From the NCBI GenBank assembly GCA_023229645.1, contig JALNYU010000020.1, positions 8,230 to 72,229 of the forward strand: 64,000 nucleotides of DNA. The letters run 5' to 3'. The stretch is from Nevskia sp. (lineage in GTDB: Bacteria > Pseudomonadota > Gammaproteobacteria > Nevskiales > Nevskiaceae). A program made the position numbers and the translations under genes. Under the pieces are notes generated by a model that had not been told where the DNA came from, made no database searches, and saw only the letters and a list, made by a program, of their open reading frames with translations. Positions 1 through 5,738 of the stretch are shown piece after piece. The first letter of the stretch is position 1. The number at the start of each line of letters is the position of its first letter.

Positions 1-103
1 ATGGGGTTTGTTTTCTGAACCGCAGCCCGGGTGCAGCACGGAGCCTGCCGCATACCGTGGGGTTTTTTGGTGTGAAGCAAAATACCGGAAGGCGAACGCA
101 TAC

Positions 104-343
104 ATGGACCCTGACGCAGTGCCGATGTACCTCGGGCCGGTGTTGCACGAGCCGCCGATGAACGAGGACGTGTTGAACCTTTTCCCGTCGCTGGTGGAGA
201 ACAGGCTTCGGGCGGAGCGGCCAGATTTATACCGCTGCGGCGACCCATATTGCGGAGACTGCCCGATGCCGCATAACGCGATTGAATTAACAGGCTCGCC
301 GCTTGCGGCGAGTCCAGCGACCGGAGGGAGCGATGTTGAATGA
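104..343 (+). CDS. Cassette gene, hypothetical 79-aa protein
   Basis: Unrecognised small protein in the left attC array. The reading frame is open to near the window start. ATG at 104 was chosen because a purine-rich stretch (GGAAGGCG) precedes it, but an upstream start cannot be excluded. Two CxxC-like cysteines (CGDPYCGDC) near residues 46-54 suggest a possible metal site. The 3' end runs through the R'' box GCATAAC of the next attC, so the last 20 or so residues (beginning PHNAIELTG) are encoded by attC sequence. Other cassette genes here end in similar tails. Function unknown. Confidence 0.6.
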   Translation: MDPDAVPMYLGPVLHEPPMNEDVLNLFPSLVENRLRAERPDLYRCGDPYCGDCPMPHNAIELTGSPLAASPATGGSDVE

Positions 344-353
344 ATTGTTATGC
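271..353. repeat. attC: attC site 1 of the left array
   Basis: R'' box GCATAAC (271-277) and R' box GTTATGC (347-353) are exact reverse complements. Between them lies a perfect stem CTCGCCGC/GCGGCGAG at 295-312. The right arm reads TTGAATGAATT, the form found on the bottom strand of classical attC sites such as that of aadA. The recombinogenic bottom strand is therefore the window plus strand. Confidence 0.85.
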
Positions 354-566
354 ACGGCAAAGGTGCAGGAATACAGGAACAACGGATGGGTTTTTAAGTA
401 CGAGCCGGAGACACGATTCGTCGGCGCTTGCCATCCACAAGGCGGAAAGCAGTCGATTTGCGAACTGCGCAACGGATTCGCGGACGATGATTTCGGTTTT
501 GCCATTGCCAAGTACCTGAACGGCATATTGCATAACGCAAAAGTGAGCGGGGCGAGTGATGACTGA
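333..566 (+). CDS. Cassette gene, hypothetical 77-aa protein
   Basis: Unrecognised. The start ATG at 333 and its ribosome binding site (GGAGGGAG just upstream) both lie inside the preceding attC hairpin, and the first seven codons cross the R' box. The hairpin therefore belongs to this gene's own cassette. The protein is soluble and contains a conserved-looking aromatic stretch (NNGWVFKYEP) and two cysteines. Its end passes through the next R'' box, giving a tail beginning LHNAKVSG. Its stop overlaps the next gene start by 8 nt, so the two may be translationally coupled. Confidence 0.65.
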   Translation: MLNELLCTAKVQEYRNNGWVFKYEPETRFVGACHPQGGKQSICELRNGFADDDFGFAIAKYLNGILHNAKVSGASDD

Positions 567-616
567 ACAACGAGAGAAAGCCGCTGCCGAGCCTCCGCTC
601 GACTGCCGGGTTAGGC
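530..616. repeat. attC: attC site 2 of the left array
   Basis: R'' GCATAAC (530-536) matches the R' that opens the preceding gene segment (347-353). R' here is GTTAGGC (610-616). The stem is weaker than in the other sites: AGT-GAGCGG pairs with CCGCTC-G-ACT, with one extrahelical G in the right arm. Placement rests mainly on the boxes pairing with their own cassette partners. Confidence 0.65.
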
Positions 617-744
617 GGCTGCTTTGGTGGCTAAAGATCGGATGGCAGCACGTTCGGTTTTACCCTGATGGGGTGCACTGTTACGCGCACGAGTGGAGGC
701 ACACTAAGACCGGGGAAACACGAACTACATTCGAGTTTGAATGA
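559..744 (+). CDS. Cassette gene, hypothetical 61-aa protein
   Basis: Unrecognised small basic protein with many aromatic residues (RLLWWLKIGWQHVRF). The start ATG at 559 is inside attC site 2 and overlaps the end of the previous gene. The gene stops immediately before the GCCTAAC box of the next attC. The matching GTTAGGC box at 610-616 lies inside its coding region, so the N-terminal 17 or so residues are encoded by the hairpin of its cassette. Confidence 0.6.
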   Translation: MTEQREKAAAEPPLDCRVRRLLWWLKIGWQHVRFYPDGVHCYAHEWRHTKTGETRTTFEFE

Positions 745-745
745 C

Positions 746-802
746 GCCTAACGCTTGAATTAAGGGGCTGCGCAGCAGTCCCGCTTGAATGAAATGTTAG
801 GT
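746..802. repeat. attC: attC site 3 of the left array (57 bp)
   Basis: This is a textbook short attC. R'' GCCTAAC (746-752) is complementary to GTTAGGC at 610-616, and R' GTTAGGT is at 796-802. The arms CTTGAATTAAG and CTTGAATGAA flank a stem GGGCTG/CAG-T-CCC. The extrahelical T and the G in CTT-G-AAT are on the plus strand. This is the diagnostic pattern of the attC bottom strand, so cassette polarity is leftward. Confidence 0.9.
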
Positions 803-814
803 GCGAGGTTTGCT

Positions 815-964
815 ATGGAGAGGTTTATGAGGCGGCTGCTGTGCATTTTGGTTTGGCCAATTTTGTTTGCTCTGGATGCTGGAATTGTTGGGTGCGGCGT
901 CGGCACATGGGGCATGGCGCGCGACCAAACGCGGCGAGACTTGAATGACGTATGGAACAGGTAG
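815..964 (+). CDS. Cassette gene, 49-aa membrane peptide
   Basis: A short open frame (ATG 815, TAG 962-964) fills the cassette between attC sites 3 and 4. The predicted peptide has a basic N-terminus, one hydrophobic segment at about residues 8-30 (LLCILVWPILFALDAGIVGC) and a polar charged C-terminus, so it is probably a single-pass or lipid-anchored membrane peptide. The cysteine near residue 27 could be a lipobox residue, but the context is not a clear match. Function unknown. Confidence 0.6.
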   Translation: MERFMRRLLCILVWPILFALDAGIVGCGVGTWGMARDQTRRDLNDVWNR

Positions 965-965
965 C

Positions 966-1041
966 ACCTAACGCCAGCGGTAAGCCGACCACGGAAGCGG
1001 CAAAGCCGCTGTAGTGGGTCGGCTTGACCAAAGAGTTAGAT
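966..1041. repeat. attC: attC site 4 of the left array
   Basis: R'' ACCTAAC (966-972) is complementary to the GTTAGGT at 796-802, and R' is GTTAGAT (1035-1041). The stem AAGCCGAC/GTCGGCTT has an inner GCGGC/GCCGC hairpin and an extrahelical G in the right arm (CTT-G-AC). Its R' matches the ATCTAAC box at 1591-1597, which defines the next cassette. Confidence 0.85.
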
Positions 1042-1044
1042 GCC

Positions 1045-1395
1045 ATGCAGAAACCATGCTCTAAATGTTGCACCCTGATGCCGCCCGACCGGAAGGGTGG
1101 ATATTGCATTGATTGCGCCAGGGCATACAACGCGAGATACAGAAAGAACAACCGCGAGAAGATACTGGGGAACCAAAAACGATGGCGCGATAAAAGCGGG
1201 GACGTTGCGAAGGATGCCAACAAGGCATTTAGACAGGACGAAATAAAAAGTTTGGGGGACCGCTACATAAAGCACCTTTTGACCCAAAACACGGCTCTTA
1301 AATTTGACGATGTGCCACAAATGATGGTTGAAGCAAAACGACAGCAAATGCTGATTTGGCGAGAAATAAGGAGATTTGAAAATGAAAAATGTTGA
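1045..1395 (+). CDS. Cassette gene, small zinc-ribbon-like protein (116 aa)
   Basis: The N-terminus carries paired cysteines (CSKCC near residues 5-9 and YCIDC near 21-25), typical of a small treble-clef or zinc-ribbon fold. A basic region rich in Lys/Arg and a helical C-terminus follow. A nucleic-acid-binding role is a reasonable guess, not a demonstrated one. ATG 1045 is preferred over the upstream TTG at 1024 because it directly follows the R' box. The gene overlaps the following gene by 14 nt, so this cassette holds two co-transcribed genes. Confidence 0.65.
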   Translation: MQKPCSKCCTLMPPDRKGGYCIDCARAYNARYRKNNREKILGNQKRWRDKSGDVAKDANKAFRQDEIKSLGDRYIKHLLTQNTALKFDDVPQMMVEAKRQQMLIWREIRRFENEKC

Positions 1396-1603
1396 AGAAT
1401 TGCGCAATGAGTTGGCCGATGTGTTCGAGAAGCTGAAGGCTGGCGAAATGAAACACAAAGACGCAGCCGAGCTGGCGAACCTGGCGGGGAAGATGATTTC
1501 CAGCGCGAAGGTGCAGGTTGAGTATTACGCGCTGCGGAAAGAAACCCCGAGCATTGGGTTTTTGGCACACGACGCGGACAACGGTAAGGTATCTAACGCA
1601 TGA
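1382..1603 (+). CDS. Cassette gene, 73-aa phage-like helical protein
   Basis: Start ATG 1382 is preceded by a strong AAGGAG at 1369. The protein is helical and charged, with an ELRNEL...AGKMISSAKVQVEYY pattern that resembles small early proteins of many proteobacterial phages (from memory, unverified). It would therefore be a phage-type gene inside a cassette. The stop lies just after the ATCTAAC box at 1591-1597, and the protein ends in KVSNA. Function unknown. Confidence 0.65.
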   Translation: MKNVEELRNELADVFEKLKAGEMKHKDAAELANLAGKMISSAKVQVEYYALRKETPSIGFLAHDADNGKVSNA

Positions 1604-1650
1604 TAGGCACCGTTAAAGGTGTACTAATCGACGTGAGGCAGACAAACACA
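1591..1650 (-). other. Attachment-proximal end of left array (attI-like, no integrase)
   Basis: ATCTAAC at 1591-1597 pairs with GTTAGAT at 1035-1041 and so ends the last cassette, but no hairpin arm or R' box follows to the right. The equivalent place in the next unit is the attI flank of intI. Here the array is followed within 60 bp by a terminator and the serine integrase, with no intI gene. This is either a decayed attI or a residual junction left by loss of intI. Confidence 0.5.
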
Positions 1651-1654
1651 CCTA

Positions 1655-1677
1655 AAGCCCGCTACTGCGGGCTTTTT
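1655..1677 (+). terminator. Rho-independent terminator of the left cassette operon
   Basis: Stem AAAGCCCGC/GCGGGCTTT with a 4-base loop, followed by a T run. A near-identical terminator follows intI at 36988-37011. It separates the plus-strand early/cassette transcript from the serine integrase. Confidence 0.85.
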
Positions 1678-1710
1678 AATGCCCGCACAGTGCGGTTTAC
1701 TTTTTGACTC

Positions 1711-1743
1711 GTTAGGACACCCTAACGATGCAAAAGCTATACT
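1711..1743 (+). promoter_or_regulatory. Palindrome and -10-like element upstream of serine integrase
   Basis: A palindrome GTTAGG-acac-CCTAAC at 1711-1726 precedes TATACT at 1738-1743, which is 32 bp before the integrase ATG. The TATACT and its flank are conserved in unit B (37059-37064), but the palindrome there is degenerate. No good -35 is visible at normal spacing, so an activator or autoregulation is possible. Promoter assignment is tentative. Confidence 0.4.
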
Positions 1744-1774
1744 GGGAAATTCCCCGTTTTTGAAGATCGTTGTC

Positions 1775-3379
1775 ATGCCTAAAGTGTACAGCTATTTGCG
1801 GTTTTCCGACCCCAAACAGGCGGCCGGATCATCCGCCGACCGGCAGACTGAATACGCCCAGCGCTGGGCGGCGGATCGCGGGCTGGCGCTGGACGAATCG
1901 CTGTCGATGCGTGACGAGGGGCTGAGTGGCTACCATTCTCGGCACGTCACCCACGGCGCACTGGGGGTGTTCCTGCGCGCGGTGGAAGATGGCCGCGTCG
2001 AGGCGGGGTCGGTGCTGGTGGTAGAAGGATTTGACCGGCTTTCGCGGGCGGAACCGCTGAAGGCACAGGCGCAGCTGACACAGATCATCCATGCCGGGCT
2101 GACGGTAGTGACGGCAGCGGATGGGCAGGAATACAGCATCGAGACGATCAAGGCCAACCCTTACAAACTGATCCACAGCCTGGTGGTGATGATCCGTGCG
2201 CATGAGGAATCCGATACCAAGAGCAAGCGGGTGCGGGCCGCGATCCGGCGCCAGTGCGAAGGCTGGGTAGCGGGCACGTTTCGCGGGGTTATTCGCAACG
2301 GGCGCGACCCGCAATGGCTGCGGCAGGACGGCACAGGATGGGCGATGATCGACGAGCGGGCGGCGGCGCTGCGCTATGCCGTGCAGCGCTTCGTCGAAGG
2401 GCTGGGCGCGACCAAGATCATGCGCGAAATGGCTGCGCTGGGCATGGCGATGACCGACTCGGGCAAGCTCAACGGCCCCACGCTTTACCGCACGCTGCGC
2501 AACCGGGTGCTGATCGGCGAGCGCGAGTTTGACATCGGCGGCGAGGTGTTCCGGCTGGCTGGCTACTACCCGCCGCTGCTGACAGCCACCGAATTCGACG
2601 CGCTGCAGGTGGCGCTGGATCGCCGCCAGGGCAAGCGCGGCGTCGGCGAAATCCCAAGCCTGATCACCGGCATGGGCATTGCCGTGTGCGGCTATTGCGG
2701 CGCGGCGATCGTGAGCCAGAATCTGATGGGGCGCAAGCGGCAGGAAAACGGGCGGCCATGGCCAGGCCACCGGCGGCTGATCTGCACCAGCAACGCCAAC
2801 GGCAACGGGTGCCCGGTTCCGGGGTCGATTCAGGCCGCGCCAGTCGAGCGTGCGCTGATGCTGTACTGCGCCGACGCGATGCGGATGGACGAGTTGCTGA
2901 ACGGCGGCGACCACGGGCAGGCACAACGAGCCGAGCTGGCGAAAGCACGCCGCACGCTGGCCGCTGCCGAAGCCCAGCTCGAGCGACTGGCGGCAGCACT
3001 GGCCAGCGACGACGGCGTGGTGCCGATCACCCTGCTGCGTAAAATCCGCGATCTTGAAGTAGAGACAGAAACTGCTAAAAAGTCCATCGATGGACTAGAG
3101 CGCGAGCTGGCCAGCGTGCGGCCGGTGGCGTCACCCGATATGGCCGAAAAGTGGCTGGCACTGCTGGAAGGCGTGGAAGCGCTCGATACCGACGCCCGCA
3201 TGCAGGCGCGTGAGCTGACGCGCGCGAGTTTCAGCCGCATCACGATCTGGCACGCAGGCAAACAGCCTGGCGATCACCTTGCCGGCGGCGGAAAAGTGGT
3301 CGAGATGGAATTGACCGCGCGCGGTGGCGGCTCGACCGAATTGCGGATTGACCGCGAAACCGGCGGATTGATTGAATAG
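1775..3379 (+). CDS. int: Large serine integrase (534 aa)
   Basis: Site-specific recombinase expected to integrate and excise the phage. The N-terminal resolvase domain (about 1-150) begins YLRFSD with the nucleophile Ser11 and contains a DRLSR motif. A recombinase domain (about 165-270) follows, then a zinc ribbon (CGYC near 308-311, later cysteines near 348 and 356) and a C-terminal coiled-coil region (about 385-460), as in large serine integrases. ATG 1775 was chosen over 1679 because it gives exactly the 534-aa protein of unit B and the homology starts there. It is the first gene of the unit and convergent with the tail genes, and attP is probably close by. Confidence 0.93.
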   Translation: MPKVYSYLRFSDPKQAAGSSADRQTEYAQRWAADRGLALDESLSMRDEGLSGYHSRHVTHGALGVFLRAVEDGRVEAGSVLVVEGFDRLSRAEPLKAQAQLTQIIHAGLTVVTAADGQEYSIETIKANPYKLIHSLVVMIRAHEESDTKSKRVRAAIRRQCEGWVAGTFRGVIRNGRDPQWLRQDGTGWAMIDERAAALRYAVQRFVEGLGATKIMREMAALGMAMTDSGKLNGPTLYRTLRNRVLIGEREFDIGGEVFRLAGYYPPLLTATEFDALQVALDRRQGKRGVGEIPSLITGMGIAVCGYCGAAIVSQNLMGRKRQENGRPWPGHRRLICTSNANGNGCPVPGSIQAAPVERALMLYCADAMRMDELLNGGDHGQAQRAELAKARRTLAAAEAQLERLAAALASDDGVVPITLLRKIRDLEVETETAKKSIDGLERELASVRPVASPDMAEKWLALLEGVEALDTDARMQARELTRASFSRITIWHAGKQPGDHLAGGGKVVEMELTARGGGSTELRIDRETGGLIE

Positions 3380-3399
3380 TGGGGCAGGGTTGGGTATCA

Positions 3400-3447
3400 A
3401 CCCCGCGATTTAAACGCCTCTAAAGCGATCCTGCGGGGGTGGTTTTT
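3400..3447 (+). terminator. Terminator region after serine integrase
   Basis: ACCCCGC (3400-3406) pairs with GCGGGGGT (3433-3440) and is followed by GGTTTTT. An inner CGC/GCG pair sits in the loop. The preceding GGGTTGGGTATCAACCCC is also a hairpin. The whole stretch is conserved after the unit B integrase, so it could hold the attachment core as well as stop plus-strand transcription. Confidence 0.6.
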
Positions 3448-5042
3448 CAGACGTAGCAGATCGGATTTGCAGAGAATGCAAATTCCCCGGTCTTGCGCTG
3501 CCAGGCAAAGTACAGGCCGCCGGTTTCAGTGGTGGTCTTGTTGCCCAGCGGCGTCGCGATCGTGCCGTAGTTACGGGTAGTGCCGAGCGTGAAAAACCCT
3601 GCAATATTCAATGTGCGATGAATACCTACTGTCGCCACAGCACCAGACAGATTGACGATTCCTCCGCCATTTACCTCAAATACCTGCTTCCATGATGCAA
3701 ACAAGTCGAGCGATGCTCCAGCGGTTGGCCAGTACGCTGCAACGGGAATCAATGCCGACAAAGATCCAGCCCAAGAGCGACCAGACTCATGATAGGGAAC
3801 CGGATAATCAATTTCCCAAAGATTCAGGTCACAAGGGTTGCTGGTATAGGTACCTCTACCCTGAGACTGCGTTCCTGAATACGCCACCGTATGCTCAATC
3901 TTGTCAATGACGGAATCATTCTGAAGAAGATAACAGCCCTCGACATGCTGCCCCGCAATGGTAACTGTGATCTCCCTGCCAAGGTTGCATGCACCGGCGT
4001 AGCACGTATAGTCACCGAGCTTTCCGGTATCGCCATAGCTTGCCACCCAATGATCGATGGTCATGCTTGATTTAAGCCGATAAGCCAGAACAGTGCCGTC
4101 CGCTCCATAACAGCAGAAACGGCAGCTGGTCAATTCTTTAATGTAGCCTGACACCAGAGGATACCCATTCACATACCCCTCCAGCCCAGTCCAGTGCACC
4201 TCCATTGTTCCACCAGATCCCCAACCGTAACAGGTTGAATTATCCGGAATTTCGACGAGAACATAATTCGAGTCCGCTATAAACGAACCCGACATAATAG
4301 ATCCTGATGTGCCGCTGCTGTTGGTGCCATCATACAGGCCATCAGTAGTCAGGCTGCTGCGCGGCTTGACTTCGGTTGCCGCCACCGCCAGACCGCTGCC
4401 ATCGGCGCCACCCGATCCTGTCAGCACCAGCTCGATCGCTGAAAACAGCGCCACCTGACTGACATCCGGAACAGTGCCCATGAAGACTCCCAGCAGCGCG
4501 CGTGCGCCATTGGTCCACACGTCCTGCAGGTCGACCCAGCGGCCGAAGCGATACCAGGTCCCACCGGGTCCGGACCAGCTCAGTTCGACATCCTCACAGC
4601 TGACGTCGACCGTTTTCAGCACCGGCGTCGGCAGTGTGGCGCCGATCTGGAAATGGCCAAAGCGGACGATGCTCAGTTGCAGCCGCACGCTGTTGACTGC
4701 CGGAAAGCTGCCGCTCACCGTCACCATCCAGTTGAGGCCGTCGGCATCGACGTGGATATAGGTATTGGCGGGCAGCGCCTGGCCATGAACCGAGCCGCCC
4801 GGGATCAGCGCATAGTTTCGCCACTCGCGTCCGGCCAGCGCCTCGCTGGCGATTTCCGCCGGCGTGATGTCGAGCGCAGGCAGGCTCTTGTCGATCAGCC
4901 AGGCATTGCCGGTTGCGGGCTGGGTAATGATCTTGCCGCTGCTGCCGATTGCCCCGCCTTCGCACAGGCCATGCCACGGCCAACCCCAGCGCGTGAAGCC
5001 GGCAAGGATGCCGGCGTCCTTGATGTCATGATCGACCGGCAT
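3447..5042 (-). CDS. Tail tip / putative receptor-binding protein (531 aa)
   Basis: Last gene of the late block and the largest protein beyond the hub, the usual place of a host-specificity protein. The N-terminal 60 or so residues (WGWPWHGLCEGG... region) and the extended beta-rich remainder show no enzyme motif that I recognise. The unit B protein at the same position (38775-40316) has only position and general character in common, as expected of a rapidly exchanged receptor-binding protein. Its start overlaps the stop of the next gene upstream (5042-5296). Confidence 0.6.
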   Translation of the reverse strand: MPVDHDIKDAGILAGFTRWGWPWHGLCEGGAIGSSGKIITQPATGNAWLIDKSLPALDITPAEIASEALAGREWRNYALIPGGSVHGQALPANTYIHVDADGLNWMVTVSGSFPAVNSVRLQLSIVRFGHFQIGATLPTPVLKTVDVSCEDVELSWSGPGGTWYRFGRWVDLQDVWTNGARALLGVFMGTVPDVSQVALFSAIELVLTGSGGADGSGLAVAATEVKPRSSLTTDGLYDGTNSSGTSGSIMSGSFIADSNYVLVEIPDNSTCYGWGSGGTMEVHWTGLEGYVNGYPLVSGYIKELTSCRFCCYGADGTVLAYRLKSSMTIDHWVASYGDTGKLGDYTCYAGACNLGREITVTIAGQHVEGCYLLQNDSVIDKIEHTVAYSGTQSQGRGTYTSNPCDLNLWEIDYPVPYHESGRSWAGSLSALIPVAAYWPTAGASLDLFASWKQVFEVNGGGIVNLSGAVATVGIHRTLNIAGFFTLGTTRNYGTIATPLGNKTTTETGGLYFAWQRKTGEFAFSANPICYV

Positions 5043-5296
5043 CAGGCCTTGACCACGCGCACGGTAAAGGTGAATAGTCCGTCGGTGCTTTCGGCCGTCA
5101 CCTGCTCGCTGTTGACGTCGCCGGCCTTTTGCCGCTCAAGCCCGGTTTTGCTGCGAATAGCGGGCGGCGTGACGGCTTCGGGCAGGCGGTTTTCCGGAAG
5201 TGGCTTGTCGACCAGCCTATTGATATCTATCTTTATTCGCTGCGCCCCCGCACCAGGGGTATCTGAATAGCTATTGCCTGTCTTGTATATTGCCAT
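5042..5296 (-). CDS. Small tail-tip protein (84 aa)
   Basis: Unrecognised. Sits between the 142-aa tail protein and the tail tip and overlaps the latter by one base. The C-terminal half (STDGLFTFTVRVVKA) resembles that of the 97-aa protein at 40316-40609 in unit B (SSDGIFTMRYKPIK), so the two are probably distant homologues. Likely a structural or assembly component of the distal tail. Confidence 0.6.
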   Translation of the reverse strand: MAIYKTGNSYSDTPGAGAQRIKIDINRLVDKPLPENRLPEAVTPPAIRSKTGLERQKAGDVNSEQVTAESTDGLFTFTVRVVKA

Positions 5297-5299
5297 CGC

Positions 5300-5728
5300 T
5301 TAAACCGGAATTTCGTTGAGGCTGTTGGTCTGCAGCGTGAGGTCGGTGTAGCTGCCGGCGACCGCAAGCGCCGACACGCGGCGGGTATAAATCGGGATGG
5401 CATTGGCCACGCCACTCAACAACGTCGCCGACAGCGTGAGCGCAGCGCCTGCGGTTTCGGCGCCGGTGATCGGGCTCAACGACAGCTTGAATTCGGTGGC
5501 GGGCGCGCCGGTTCCGGCGTCTGCATCGGCGATGCTCACCACGACCGGATCCACGCCTGGGTTTGACGTTGCCTGCGCCTTGTTGCCGGTCACGGTCGAG
5601 CCGAGATAAATGGTCTTGTCGACCGCGCCGAGCGCGCCGGACGTCTCCTGGGTGGCGGTCAGCGGATTGCCGCTGGTGATTTCCTGCGTCAGCGCGGCGT
5701 CGTGATAGAACTTGAATGAAATGGTCAT
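5300..5728 (-). CDS. Distal tail protein (142 aa)
   Basis: Starts MTISFKFYHDAALTQEIT and has the compact beta-sandwich look of a tail appendage domain. The unit B homologue (40613-41053) shares the N-terminus and the C-terminal IPIYTRR...GSYTDLTLQT stretch, with a more variable middle. Its place right after the hub suggests it is assembled on the tail tip. No catalytic motif seen. Confidence 0.65.
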   Translation of the reverse strand: MTISFKFYHDAALTQEITSGNPLTATQETSGALGAVDKTIYLGSTVTGNKAQATSNPGVDPVVVSIADADAGTGAPATEFKLSLSPITGAETAGAALTLSATLLSGVANAIPIYTRRVSALAVAGSYTDLTLQTNSLNEIPV

Positions 5729-5738
5729 GGGTAGTCCT

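Noticed and set aside
1711..1726. GTTAGGacacCCTAAC as an attC site
   Set aside because: Box order is inverted and there is no room for L boxes or a stem; it cannot fold as attC.
1829..2926. Minus-strand 365-aa frame opposite the serine integrase
   Set aside because: Composition is His/Arg/Pro-rich without any domain, and the plus strand encodes a well-conserved recombinase.
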